From: Halobacteriales archaeon QS_1_68_17
GTDB taxonomy: Archaea; Halobacteriota; Halobacteria; Halobacteriales; Haloarculaceae
DNA: 64,000 nt
NCBI GenBank assembly: GCA_003021105.1
Contig: PXRG01000017.1
Coordinates: forward strand, 1-64,000
Direction: 5' to 3'
Part shown: positions 25,455 through 34,704 of the stretch, piece after piece
Position numbering within the stretch: position 1 is the first letter of the stretch
Layout of the letters: each line of letters starts with the position of its first letter
Translations under genes and position numbers: made by a program
The notes under the pieces: generated by a model
The model's database searches: none
Told to the model about the DNA's origin: nothing
What the model saw: only the letters and a program-made list of their open reading frames with translations

Positions 25455-25730
25455 ATGGCAGACCTGCTCTCCGACGAGGAGATCGCCGACCGCCTCCCGG
25501 ACGGCTGGAGCCGGGAGGACGACGAGATCGCGCGCACGTTCGAGTTCGACGCCTACCTGGAGGGGATCGGCTTCGCCGCGGCCGTCGGCGGCCTGGCCGA
25601 GGAGGCCTTCCACCACCCGGAAATCATCGTCGGGTGGCGCGAGGTCGAGGTCAGGCTGACGACCCACGACGCCGGGGGCATCACGGCAAACGACACCGAC
25701 CTCGCGGCCCGGATCGACGACCTCGCGTGA
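25455..25730 (+). CDS. Pterin-4a-carbinolamine dehydratase
   Basis: This 91-residue protein has the family core FEFDAYLEGIGFAAAVGGLAEEAFHHPEIIVGWREVEVRLTTHDAGGIT. The catalytic His pair in EAFHHPEI and the later TTHDAGG are present. It dehydrates 4a-hydroxytetrahydropterin to recycle pterin cofactor, or serves an unassigned role in archaea. The stop overlaps the GTG start of the LWR-salt gene by four bases. Confidence 0.92.
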   Translation: MADLLSDEEIADRLPDGWSREDDEIARTFEFDAYLEGIGFAAAVGGLAEEAFHHPEIIVGWREVEVRLTTHDAGGITANDTDLAARIDDLA

Positions 25731-26155
25731 CCGACGGAACCGACGGCGGCGGGGACGACGGGGACGACGGGAACGCGAGCGCCGGGAGCGCCAGCTACGT
25801 CCTCGGCGTCCGGTTTCGCCTGGAGCCGGCCGCCGCGGGCGTCTCGGTCGAGCCGGCGGCGTTCGAGACGACCCTCTTCCGCGCGGCCGACCCGCCGGGA
25901 ACCGATGGGTGGCTCTTCTTCCGGGACAACCTCTGGCGCGGCGAACTCAACGACCCCGCCCACGTCCGCGACCTCGCGGCGGAGGTGCTGGACGTGCCAG
26001 TAGTGGCCGTCGACTTCCGGGAGCTACGGACCGACGAGGCGTACCTCGACGCGCTGAAGGCGGCAATTGCCGACGACCTCGCGCTGTTCAACGCCGACTC
26101 GACCGCGGAGGTCATCTCGAAGTACCTCGGGTCGAGCATCCGGGTCGTCGAGTAG
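25727..26155 (+). CDS. LWR-salt protein
   Basis: This 142-residue halophile-specific protein has the signature GWLFFRDNLWRGELNDPAHVR and the ending ADSTAEVISKYLGSSIRVVE, which I recognise as the LWR-salt family (named for the LWR motif). The function is unknown. GTG 25727 overlaps the PCD stop. The first 22 residues are a Gly/Asp-rich disordered leader. Confidence 0.88.
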   Translation: MTDGTDGGGDDGDDGNASAGSASYVLGVRFRLEPAAAGVSVEPAAFETTLFRAADPPGTDGWLFFRDNLWRGELNDPAHVRDLAAEVLDVPVVAVDFRELRTDEAYLDALKAAIADDLALFNADSTAEVISKYLGSSIRVVE

Positions 26156-26258
26156 CGCCCGGGCCGCCCGGCGTCCGCCCGGGACGGTGGTGAGCTGACG
26201 GACGAGGGTGCCGTCCGCCCAAAAAAACTATTCCCGGGCGGCTTCGACCACCTGCCGG

Positions 26259-27395
26259 ATGAGTCGGAAACGGGTCGTCCTCGTAGCCGGGATCGTCGTG
26301 CTGGTGGTCGGCGCGCTGGCGGTCCTCGGCGTCCTCGGCATTCCTGGCGTCGTCGCCGTCGAGAACCGCTTCGGCGGCGTCAACGCCTCGGCGACCGTCG
26401 TCGAGACCGACCTCGTGGTCGAGAACCCCAATCCGGTCGGGATCTCGCTGGGCGGGGTCACTGTAGACTACACCGTCAGAATGAACGACATCCCGATGGC
26501 GAACGGGACGAAAGACGGCGTCGCCGTCGGGGCGGGGAACTCGACCGTCGAGACGACGATGCTGCTCTACAACGAGCGCATCCCGGGCTGGTGGGTCAGC
26601 CACGTCCGCGACGGCGAGCGGACCGACCTGGCGGTCGACGCCCGCGTCCGGTCGTCGACGCTCGGACAGTCGGTCTCGACGACGCCGGCCACCCGCGAAA
26701 TCGAAACCGACGTCCTCTCGGCGGTCAACTCCGACCGGACCCGGCCGATCAACGCGAGCCGACCCCCGGTGTCGGATCCGGTCCTGTACGTCAACGAGAC
26801 CCGGGCCGAGTGGGGGGCGGTCACCGAGTCCGAGACGCCGATCCGCATGGCGTTCGTCGTCTACAATCCCAGGCCCTACCCGGTCTCCGTCTCGGAACTG
26901 GGCTACAACGCGACCATGAACGACGTCGCCGTCGGCGAGGGCGCGACCGAGAAGTCCATCGTGATTCCGCCGGAGTCCACCCGGACCGTCGAGGCGACCA
27001 CGACGATCCGGACCGACCGCCTCGACGAGTGGTGGGTCACCCACGTCGAGCGCAATCAGGTGACGACCCTCCGGCTCGACTTCTACGTGCGCGTCGACCT
27101 CTCGGCGGTCGGCGCTGGATCGATCCGGATCCCGCTCGAACCGTACACCACGACCATCGAGACGGACGTCTTCGGTACCAAGCCCGAAACCGGAACGGAC
27201 CAAGGGACGGCGACGCCGACCGCAACGGCCTCCGCGACCGAGAGGCCCATCCCCGGCGGCACGCCCGCCGCGACCGGAACGCCGACCGCCACCCGAACGG
27301 ACGCGACGGAGACCGCCGGCGACGTGATAGACGCCCCGACGGAGACGCCCGCGCCGACGACCACGACCGACGACGGCGGCATCCTCGACCTCTGA
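26259..27395 (+). CDS. LEA type 2 (WHy domain) membrane-anchored protein
   Basis: This 378-residue protein has a signal-anchor helix (residues 5-30, VVLVAGIVVLVVGALAVLGVLG) and two LEA14/WHy beta domains at about 35-150 (TDLVVENPNPVGISLGGVTVDYTVRMNDIPMANG) and 180-300 (MAFVVYNPRPYPVSVSELGYNATMNDVAVGEG). A Thr/Pro-rich low-complexity tail follows from 315. Such proteins are stress-associated and probably protect or bind ligands at the cell surface. ATG 26259 is chosen as the start of the signal region. Confidence 0.86.
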   Translation: MSRKRVVLVAGIVVLVVGALAVLGVLGIPGVVAVENRFGGVNASATVVETDLVVENPNPVGISLGGVTVDYTVRMNDIPMANGTKDGVAVGAGNSTVETTMLLYNERIPGWWVSHVRDGERTDLAVDARVRSSTLGQSVSTTPATREIETDVLSAVNSDRTRPINASRPPVSDPVLYVNETRAEWGAVTESETPIRMAFVVYNPRPYPVSVSELGYNATMNDVAVGEGATEKSIVIPPESTRTVEATTTIRTDRLDEWWVTHVERNQVTTLRLDFYVRVDLSAVGAGSIRIPLEPYTTTIETDVFGTKPETGTDQGTATPTATASATERPIPGGTPAATGTPTATRTDATETAGDVIDAPTETPAPTTTTDDGGILDL

Positions 27396-27484
27396 TAGCC
27401 GGCGACTTCGCACCCGTAGCGAGCGGATAACTGCTCGCGCCGGCGGAAAGCACTTACTTGTGAATCACGTACCTGCACAGTCCG

Positions 27485-28138
27485 ATGGCACAGGTCCCCG
27501 ACGCGTACGACTTCTGGCTGCTCGACCTGGACGGGACGTTGATCGACGTCGAGCCGTCGTATCCACGGCGGGTGTTCGACGAGATCGGCGACCGCCTCGG
27601 CCACGGGTTCACCGACGACGACGTCGAGACGATCTGGCGGGGGCTCGGCGAGTCGCCGAACGCGCGGCTCGAACGCCTGGGGATCGACCCCTCCCGGTTC
27701 TGGGACGTCTTCCACGAGGTCGAGGACCCGGTCGCCCGTGCCGAGTCGACGTTCCTCTACGAGGACGCCGCCGTCGTCGGGGAACTGGACGGGCCGACGG
27801 GGATCGTCACCCACTGCCAGGACTACCTGACGGGACCGGTGCTCGACCACCTCGGCATCCGCGACTGGTTCGACGTCGTCGTCTGCTGTGACGACGACCT
27901 CGGCTGGAAGCCGGACCCCGGGCCGGTCGAGCGGGCCATGGCCGACCTCGGCGTGGCTCACAACGGCCACGAGGGGGTGCTGGCCGGCGACGGACCACAC
28001 GACATCGGGGCGGCCTGGAACGCCGGCCTCGACGGCATCCACGTCGAGCGCCACAGCCCCGAGCGCCGGGGCCACTGCGTGCGGGGCGACTACCGGGTGA
28101 CCGGCTTCGACAACCTCTTCGATTCCGCCGGCGACTGA
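27485..28138 (+). CDS. HAD-superfamily hydrolase
   Basis: This 217-residue phosphatase-like protein has motif I LLDLDGTLIDVEPSY (D13/D15 region), motif II GIVTHCQDYLTG and motif III/IV GWKPDPGP...GVLAGDGPHDIGAAWNAG. The cap is small. The substrate is unknown; phosphoglycolate or sugar phosphates are typical. It is convergent with the moeA pair. Confidence 0.88.
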   Translation: MAQVPDAYDFWLLDLDGTLIDVEPSYPRRVFDEIGDRLGHGFTDDDVETIWRGLGESPNARLERLGIDPSRFWDVFHEVEDPVARAESTFLYEDAAVVGELDGPTGIVTHCQDYLTGPVLDHLGIRDWFDVVVCCDDDLGWKPDPGPVERAMADLGVAHNGHEGVLAGDGPHDIGAAWNAGLDGIHVERHSPERRGHCVRGDYRVTGFDNLFDSAGD

Positions 28139-28183
28139 CCCGTTTCCCGTCGGGATTGCCCGATGCGGCCGGCGACCGCACCG

Positions 28184-30064
28184 TCACCGACTGATCCCGG
28201 CCAGCGCCCCGAACACGTCGTCGCCGGTCTCGATGGCGCGGCGGAGTCCCTCGACGCCGGGTTTGTCGGCCCGGTCCGGGTTCGCCAGCACCCGGACCGC
28301 CTCCTCCCCGACGGGGACGAACCCCAGGTCGAGTTTCACCGCGGTCGTGCGCAGGCCGAGGCCGGCGTCCGCGCTCCCGGCGGCCACCTTCCGGGCGGGG
28401 CTCTCGTGGGCCTTGACCGTCAGGTCGTAGCCGTCGACGGCGTCGGTCAGGTCCCGCCGGCCGGTCCCGCGCTCGTCGGCCAGCGCCGCGAACGCGTCGT
28501 CGAGCGAGCGCCGGAGCCCGGAGTCGGTCCCGCGGTTGATCAGCCGCAGGTCCCGGTCGACGAGGTCGGCCAGTCCCGTCACGTCGTCGGGATTGCCCGC
28601 GGGGACGACCAGCCCCCACTCGCGGGCCCACCCGCCGAGGTCGACGGCGTCGATCCCGGGGTCGCCGGCCGTGGTGACCGCCACGTCGGGGACGCCGTTC
28701 CGGAGCCGGCGGACCCCCTCGCGGCTGCCGACGCCGAGATACCGGGGCCGTTCGACCCGGTCGAGCAGCCGCGAGAGCGCGGGGTCGTCCTCGCCGACGC
28801 CGAACAGCGTCGGGGGACGGACCTCCGACGAGAACAACCGCACCTCGACGTCCTCCCCGGCGGCGAGGTAGGCCGTGTCCGGGTCGACCGCGACGATGCC
28901 GTCGGCCTCGACGAGGCTGGTGGTCGCGCCGCTGCCCTTGTCGACGGGGTAGACGAGCGTGCCGCCGTCGCCGTCCTCGACCAGGCCGACGGGCATCAGG
29001 CGCAACCGCCCCTCGTCGTAGCGTTCCTCGACGGCCATCGACCCCCGGACCGTGGCCGTCCGGGGTTCGGGCAGGCCCGCGGCCTCGCGGATCGCGGGCG
29101 CGACGAACGCCCGGAAGATCGTCAGCGCCGAGACTGGGTAGCCCGGCAGGCCGACGTAGGCCGACCCGTCCAGCCGGCCGATCAGCATCGGTTTCCCGGG
29201 CTTGACCGCGACGCCGTGCAGGAGGAGTTCGCCACGCTGTTCGACGACGCGGTAGATCACGTCCACGGCGGAGGCGCTGGTCGATCCCGACGAGAGCACG
29301 AGGTCGCACTCGTCGGCGGCCCGGACGAGAATCCGCTCCATCTCGTCGTAGTCGTCGCCGGCGTGGGGGTAGAGGTCGGCCTCGCCGCCGGCCTCCTCGA
29401 CGGCCGCCGCGATGGTGTAGCTGTTCACGTCGTAGATCTGTCCGGCGGCGCTGTCGAGGTCGCCGCCGGGCCGGACGAGTTCGTCGCCGGTCGAGATGAT
29501 CCCCACGGTCGGGCGCTCGCGGACCGGCACCGTCGCGCGCCCGAGCGCCGAGAGGAGACCGATCTCGCGGGCCGTCAGTTCCGTGCCGGGGCCCAGCGCC
29601 CGCTCGCCGGCGGCCACGTCCGTCCCCGCGAGCATGACGTTGTCGCCGGGCGCCAGCGAGGTGCGGACCGCGACCGTCCCGTCCCGCTCGTCGGTCCGCT
29701 CGACCATCACCACCGCGTCGGCCCCGTCGGGCATCACCGCGCCGGTCGATATCTCGGCGGCCGTGCCCGGTTCCACGACGACGGCGGGTTCCTCGCCGGC
29801 GTGGACCGCCCCGACCAGTTCCAGGTTGGCGGGATCGGCCTCGTCGGCCCCGAAGGTGTCGCGGGCGCGGACGGCGTAGCCGTCCATCGTCGCGCGGTCG
29901 AACCCCGGCACGTCGATGTCGGCGTCGATCCGCTCGGCCAGTACGCGACCGCGCGCCGCCTGGAGCGGGACCTGCTCGGTCTCCCCGCCCAGGTCCAGCG
30001 AGGCGATGGCCTCGTGGGCCCGTTCGGGCGGCACGAGTTCGTGGAACTCCTTGCGTTCGCTCAC
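28184..30064 (-). CDS. moeA: MoeA-type molybdopterin protein fused to a periplasmic-binding-like domain
   Basis: This 626-residue protein has an N-terminal MoeA (residues 1-400: FDRATMDGYAVRARDTF, IISTGDELVRPGGDL, VLSSGSTSASAVDVIYRVV) that inserts molybdenum into molybdopterin. A C-terminal domain (about 420-626) with RLINRGTDSGLRRSLDDAFA and GYDLTVKAHESPARKVAAGSADAGLGLRTTA is a PBP-like/LysR-substrate-type ligand domain that probably senses molybdate or tungstate. It begins at GTG 30064 and overlaps the upstream moeA paralogue by four bases. Confidence 0.9.
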   Translation of the reverse strand: MSERKEFHELVPPERAHEAIASLDLGGETEQVPLQAARGRVLAERIDADIDVPGFDRATMDGYAVRARDTFGADEADPANLELVGAVHAGEEPAVVVEPGTAAEISTGAVMPDGADAVVMVERTDERDGTVAVRTSLAPGDNVMLAGTDVAAGERALGPGTELTAREIGLLSALGRATVPVRERPTVGIISTGDELVRPGGDLDSAAGQIYDVNSYTIAAAVEEAGGEADLYPHAGDDYDEMERILVRAADECDLVLSSGSTSASAVDVIYRVVEQRGELLLHGVAVKPGKPMLIGRLDGSAYVGLPGYPVSALTIFRAFVAPAIREAAGLPEPRTATVRGSMAVEERYDEGRLRLMPVGLVEDGDGGTLVYPVDKGSGATTSLVEADGIVAVDPDTAYLAAGEDVEVRLFSSEVRPPTLFGVGEDDPALSRLLDRVERPRYLGVGSREGVRRLRNGVPDVAVTTAGDPGIDAVDLGGWAREWGLVVPAGNPDDVTGLADLVDRDLRLINRGTDSGLRRSLDDAFAALADERGTGRRDLTDAVDGYDLTVKAHESPARKVAAGSADAGLGLRTTAVKLDLGFVPVGEEAVRVLANPDRADKPGVEGLRRAIETGDDVFGALAGISR

Positions 30065-31284
30065 GGGTAGTACTCCCAGTTTTCGACCGCGACGGTCGCG
30101 CCCTCGTCGAGGCCCTCCCGCGGTTCGGGCACCTGGACCCAGCCGTCGGCCAGCGCGACCGACGAGAGGACGCCGGCCCCGCTGGCGCGGGTCGGGTGGG
30201 CCACGAGGTCGCCGTCCTCCTCGCGGAGTTCGACGCGGGCGAACGTGCGGATGCCCGGTTCGCTCGAAATCTTCCGCCCGAGGCGGGCCTCCCGGGTGGG
30301 GTGTGGCTCCAGGGGCATGTTCCCGGCCCACTTGATCGCCGGCCGGAGGAACTGGACGGCGTTGATGATGCAGGCGACGGGGTAGCCCGGCAGCATCAAC
30401 ACCGGCGTCTCGCGGACGACGCCGAACGCGACGGGGGGACCCGGCTTGAGAGCGACGCCGTGGACCAGCACCTCGCCCAGCTCGTCGACGACCGCCGGGA
30501 GGAGGTCGCGCTCGCCGACCGACGAGCCGCCAGTCGTGACGATGACGTCCTTGGTGAGGTCGCGCTCTATGGCCGCCCGGAGGGCCTGTTCGTCGTCGGT
30601 GACGACGTTGCGGTACTCGGGGTTCCCGCCCCACCGCTCGACGTACTGGGCGACGGTCAGGCCGTTGGTCTCGATGACCTCGCCGGGGTCGGGATCGCGC
30701 TGGACCAGTTCCTCGCCCGTCGGGATCACCCCGACCGTCGGCCGCTGGTAGCACTCGACTTCGGTGACGCCCGTCGATTTCAGCAACCCCACGTCCGATG
30801 GCCGGATCCGGTCGCCCGGTTCGTAGAGCAACTGGTCGGCCGCGACGTCCTCGCCGGCGGGCGCGACGTTCTCCCCCTCGGCGAGCGCGTCGAACACCTC
30901 CACGTCGTCGCCGTACTCGTCGACGTGCTCGATCATCACGACGGCGTCCGCGCCGTCGGGGATCTCGCTGCCGGTGTGGACGCGGACTGCCTCCCCGGGA
31001 CCGACCGCGTCGGCCCCGGCCCCCCGCCCCCGGAGAATCGCCGGCGAGCGGTCGCTCGCGCCGAACGTGTCCTCGGCCCGGACGGCGTACCCGTCCATCG
31101 CGGCCCGCCGGTAGTGCGGGACGTCGCGCCTGGCCCGGACCTCGGTCGCACACACCCGGCCGTCCGCGATCGACAGCGGGAGGCGCTCGGTCCGCCCGTG
31201 CGGGACGACCGCCTCGCGCAACCGCTCGCGGGCGTCGGCCAGCCGCGTCTTCTCCTTGAAACCCGACTCCTGTAGGTCGCTCAT
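30061..31284 (-). CDS. moeA: Molybdopterin molybdotransferase MoeA
   Basis: This 407-residue MoeA has AAMDGYAVRAEDTFG (about 58-72), GVIPTGEELVQRDPDPGEVIETNG, the catalytic loop VTTGGSSVGERDLLP and VALKPGPPVAFG, then the C-terminal beta domain. It is shorter than its downstream neighbour and has no extra domain. The two paralogues overlap (GTGA), and haloarchaea commonly keep both, perhaps for Mo versus W. ATG 31284 is the start of the typical N-terminal helix. Confidence 0.92.
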   Translation of the reverse strand: MSDLQESGFKEKTRLADARERLREAVVPHGRTERLPLSIADGRVCATEVRARRDVPHYRRAAMDGYAVRAEDTFGASDRSPAILRGRGAGADAVGPGEAVRVHTGSEIPDGADAVVMIEHVDEYGDDVEVFDALAEGENVAPAGEDVAADQLLYEPGDRIRPSDVGLLKSTGVTEVECYQRPTVGVIPTGEELVQRDPDPGEVIETNGLTVAQYVERWGGNPEYRNVVTDDEQALRAAIERDLTKDVIVTTGGSSVGERDLLPAVVDELGEVLVHGVALKPGPPVAFGVVRETPVLMLPGYPVACIINAVQFLRPAIKWAGNMPLEPHPTREARLGRKISSEPGIRTFARVELREEDGDLVAHPTRASGAGVLSSVALADGWVQVPEPREGLDEGATVAVENWEYYP

Positions 31285-31395
31285 GTCCCCCCGTTTGGCC
31301 GGCGAGTACAAAGTCCCCGCGGAGACACAGCGGTCCGTCTCGCGGCGGAAACCGATACCACGGCCTTTTTCGCGGAGCGTTCCCAACGAATCGGT

Positions 31396-31752
31396 ATGTC
31401 AGCCCTGCGCGACGCGCTCCGGGATCTGCCGGAGACGGTGTTCGCGGACCTCCTGGAGAGCGAGGACGCGTATCTGCTGGTGATCGACCTGCCGGGCGCG
31501 ACCGCCGAGACGGTGGACGTCGATGTCGAGTCCGGCCGGTTGCGGATCGAGGCCCGCCGGGAGAAGGACCTCCCGCCCGAGTTCCGCTACCTCCGGGAGG
31601 ACCGCGCGCTCTTTCTCGACGCCGAGTTGCCGCTGCCGCCGGACGCCACCGGGTCGGGCGCAGAGGGGGCCGTCGAGCGGGGCGTCCTCGAGCTCACGAT
31701 CCCGAAGGCGTCGGCCGCGCCGGAAACGTCGGTGCCGATCAGCGGCGCCTGA
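31396..31752 (+). CDS. Hsp20/alpha-crystallin-type small heat shock protein
   Basis: This 118-residue protein has LLVIDLPGATAETVDVDVESGRLRIEARREKD and a C-terminal GVLELTIPK, the alpha-crystallin core strands. It lacks a clear IXI tail (ends ETSVPISGA), so oligomerisation may differ. Hsp20 proteins hold unfolded clients without ATP. It precedes the UbiB-like kinase by 15 bases and may be cotranscribed. Confidence 0.85.
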   Translation: MSALRDALRDLPETVFADLLESEDAYLLVIDLPGATAETVDVDVESGRLRIEARREKDLPPEFRYLREDRALFLDAELPLPPDATGSGAEGAVERGVLELTIPKASAAPETSVPISGA

Positions 31753-31767
31753 CGGGGTGGCCTGCCG

Positions 31768-33591
31768 GTGAACGTCCGTGCGTACTGGCGGTTTTTCGTC
31801 GTCGTCAGGCAGTTCCTCCCGCTGTTGCTCGCGTACGCACGCGACCGCCGGCGGTTCCTCCTCTTCGGGGGGAGCCGCCGGGTCACGCCCGAGGTCCGGC
31901 ACCGCCGGGCGGTGGCGCTGCTGGACTCGCTTCTGACGCTCGGTCCGACGTTCATCAAACTGGGGCAGTTGCTCTCGACGCGGCCGGACATCCTCCCGCC
32001 GGAGTACGTCGACGAGTTCTCGAAACTCCAGGACCGCGTTCCCCCGGCGGACTGGGCGGAGGCCCGCGAGGTGATCGCGGCGGAACTCGGGGCGGTCGAC
32101 GACCGGTTCGACAACTTCGACACCGAGGCGATCAGCGGCGCGAGCCTCGGCCAGGTCTACTACGCCGAGGTCGACGGCGACCCCGTGGCGGTGAAGGTCC
32201 GCCGGCCGGGCATCGAGGCGCTGGTCGAGGCCGACCTCCGGGTGATCCGGTGGTCGCTGCCGATCCTGATTCGCTTTGTCGACGAGGCCCGGTCGTTCTC
32301 GCTGGAGACGCTGGCCGACGAGTTCGCCAAGACGATCCGCGAGGAGATGGACTACCGCCGCGAGGCCCGCATGTTGGAGGAGATCCGCGGCAACTTCGCC
32401 GACCGGTCCGACGTCCGCATCCCCGCCGTGATCGAGACCCACTCGACGGGGCGGGTACTCACCATGGAGTACGTCCCGGGGACCAAGATCAACGACCTCG
32501 ATGCGCTCGACGAGTTGGGCATCGACCGCACGGAGGTCGCCACCACCCTCCAGCGGGTCTACCTCCAGATGATCATCGGGGACGGCATCTTCCACGCCGA
32601 CCCCCACCCCGGGAACCTCGCCGTGCAGGACGACGGGACGCTCGTCTTCTACGACTTCGGGATGAGCGGCCGGGTCGACCCGTTCGTCCAGGAGAAGATC
32701 ATCGACTTCTACGCGGCCGTGGCCGACCAGGACATCGACGCTATCCTCGACGCGCTCGTCGAGATGGGGACGCTCTCGCCGGAGGCCGACCGGCAGGTGA
32801 TGGGCGAGGTGATGGAACTGGCCATCGCCGACGCCCGCGGCGAGGACATCGAGCAGTACCGCGTCCAGCAGATCGTCCAGCAGGTCGAGGATACCATCTA
32901 CGAGTTCCCGCTCCGGTTGCCCGCGAACCTGGCGCTCGTGTTGCGCGTGGCGACGGTCGTCGAGGGGGTCTGCGTGACGCTCGATCCGGAGTTCGACTTC
33001 ATCGCCGTGGCGACCGGCTTCCTCCGCGACCAGGGGTACTTCGAGGAGGGCGTCCGCCAGTTCGTCGAGGAACGGGTCGACGAGGTCCAGCAGGCCGCCC
33101 GGTCGGCGGTCCGGGCCCCGCCCAAGCTAGAGCGGGCGCTCGACCGGATCGACCGCGAGGACTTCCACGTCAGGGCGGACATCGAGGACTCCGACGACCA
33201 CCTGGAGGTGCTGGCAAAGCGGGTCGTCTACGGGATGGTGCTGGCCGCCACCCTCGTCTCGACGGCCCTGCTGTACGCGTTCGCCACCCTCGAAGCGACA
33301 GCCGTCGCGGGCGTCGTCGCGCTGGCGGTCGTCGTCCGCCTGTACGTCTCGTTCCGGAAAGAGCGCGGTATCCGCGCCCAGCCACAGTTCACCCGCCAGG
33401 CCATGCGCGAACGCCAGGAAGGCGGGGGCGGCAGCCTCGTGGACAACCTCGGCGGGCAGGGCGGAGCGGGACCGGGAACCGGAATCTCGGGCGTCCAGCC
33501 GGCGACCGAGGCGGACGGGGACGCGACCGCGGACGCGGACGTGGAGTCGATCGAGGTGGAGTCCGGGAGTCCCGACGACTCGAAGGAGTGA
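31768..33591 (+). CDS. ABC1/UbiB-family atypical protein kinase
   Basis: This 607-residue protein starts at GTG 31768. The ABC1 signature KLGQLLSTRPDILPPEYVDEFSKLQD (Lys-x-Gly-Gln motif) is at about 69-94, followed by SGASLGQVYYAEV, VAVKVRRPGIE, the catalytic IFHADPHPGNLAV and YDFGMSGR. Two C-terminal transmembrane helices (about 495-535) and a Gly/acidic tail follow. The family supports quinone or lipid metabolism; archaeal targets are unknown. All catalytic motifs are intact. Confidence 0.92.
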   Translation: MNVRAYWRFFVVVRQFLPLLLAYARDRRRFLLFGGSRRVTPEVRHRRAVALLDSLLTLGPTFIKLGQLLSTRPDILPPEYVDEFSKLQDRVPPADWAEAREVIAAELGAVDDRFDNFDTEAISGASLGQVYYAEVDGDPVAVKVRRPGIEALVEADLRVIRWSLPILIRFVDEARSFSLETLADEFAKTIREEMDYRREARMLEEIRGNFADRSDVRIPAVIETHSTGRVLTMEYVPGTKINDLDALDELGIDRTEVATTLQRVYLQMIIGDGIFHADPHPGNLAVQDDGTLVFYDFGMSGRVDPFVQEKIIDFYAAVADQDIDAILDALVEMGTLSPEADRQVMGEVMELAIADARGEDIEQYRVQQIVQQVEDTIYEFPLRLPANLALVLRVATVVEGVCVTLDPEFDFIAVATGFLRDQGYFEEGVRQFVEERVDEVQQAARSAVRAPPKLERALDRIDREDFHVRADIEDSDDHLEVLAKRVVYGMVLAATLVSTALLYAFATLEATAVAGVVALAVVVRLYVSFRKERGIRAQPQFTRQAMRERQEGGGGSLVDNLGGQGGAGPGTGISGVQPATEADGDATADADVESIEVESGSPDDSKE

Positions 33592-33709
33592 CCGCCGCCC
33601 CGCCGACGGGAACGACGGCCGGCGGCGGACGGCCGGAAGCGACGGACGGGAGGGCCCTCCGGTCGACGGCAGGCCCGGGCAGTCCTCGCCGCCGGCCGCT
33701 CCGGACGTT

Positions 33710-34570
33710 TCACGGCTGGTCCAGTTCCATCTGTTCGAAGATGGCCTCGCAGAGCGGGCTCTCGGCGTCGAGGAACCCCTCGATGGCCGTGAAGTGGTTG
33801 TCACCCGGTTGCGGGAGGTAGGTCCCGTCGAGTCCGTGCTCGCGCCAGGCTTCGAGGAAGTCGTCGGACTGGCGGCACATCTCCCCGGGTTCGTCGTCGC
33901 CGTAGGTGACGATCAGCGGCGGCGCGTCGTCGGGGATGTGCCGGATCGGGCTGTTCCGGCGGACCTGGCCCCAGGTCAACTGGAGTTTCGGCTGGAGCCA
34001 GGTGTACGGGAACGGCTCCAGATCGAACAGCCCGCTGATCGAACAGGCCCCCTCGATGACGTCCGCCGGAAGGCCGTACTCGTCCTCCCAGTCGGTCGCC
34101 AGCAGCATCGCCGTCAGGTGCCCGCCCGCCGAGTGGCCGGCCACGTGGATGCGGTCGGCGTCGCCGTAGTCGGCCTCGTCGTGGAGCCACGCGACGGCCG
34201 CGCGGCTCTGTCTGACGATCTCGTCGATCGTCACGTGCGGACACAGCGCGTAGTTCAACACGACGGTCGTGACGCCCGCCGACACCGGCCCGCGGGCGAC
34301 GAAACTGAACTCCTTGCTGCTGAGGCTGTGCCAGTACCCGCCGTGGATGTACAGGAGCATGGGCGCGTCCGGATCGTCGGCTGGGAAGACGTCGACGTGT
34401 TCGGCTAGCGTCGGCCCGTACGGGACGTCGAGGTCGCAGTCGAGGTCCTCGCGGGCCCGCTCGCTCTGCTCGACGAAGAACGCGGCGTACTCCCCGAAGT
34501 CGTCGACGGCGCTTTCGACGTCGTACTGCTCGTCGAGTTCCGCCTGGGTCTCGAAGTCGCGGTAGAGCAT
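33710..34570 (-). CDS. Alpha/beta hydrolase (kynurenine formamidase-like esterase)
   Basis: This 286-residue hydrolase has the oxyanion motif LLYIHGGYWHSLS, the nucleophile elbow VAGHSAGGHLTAMLLA (around residues 145-160) and a terminal His region GDNHFTAIE. The HGGYW form is typical of arylformamidase-like esterases that act in tryptophan degradation. No other kynurenine gene is adjacent, so the substrate is uncertain. It is divergent from the aminotransferase gene. Confidence 0.87.
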   Translation of the reverse strand: MLYRDFETQAELDEQYDVESAVDDFGEYAAFFVEQSERAREDLDCDLDVPYGPTLAEHVDVFPADDPDAPMLLYIHGGYWHSLSSKEFSFVARGPVSAGVTTVVLNYALCPHVTIDEIVRQSRAAVAWLHDEADYGDADRIHVAGHSAGGHLTAMLLATDWEDEYGLPADVIEGACSISGLFDLEPFPYTWLQPKLQLTWGQVRRNSPIRHIPDDAPPLIVTYGDDEPGEMCRQSDDFLEAWREHGLDGTYLPQPGDNHFTAIEGFLDAESPLCEAIFEQMELDQP

Positions 34571-34704
34571 CCCGCTCTCGTTTCCGGCAGAGTGACATCA
34601 GGATTGTGCTACGTGTTATCGAGGCTACTGCTACCGGCGGCCGGTCCCCTCGAGTCCGCGCGGTTCGCCGGGACGCTTTTGTCCCGTCGCGGCGAGGATC
34701 GGGC

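Noticed and set aside
28163..30070. Long plus-strand open frame over moeA
   Set aside because: It is antisense to a clear MoeA gene. The protein is Arg/Gly/Pro-rich without motifs. In GC-rich DNA such shadow frames are expected.
34606..34704. N-terminal extension of the aminotransferase
   Set aside because: The extra 33 residues are Arg-rich and unlike the family. GTG 34705 gives the normal start.
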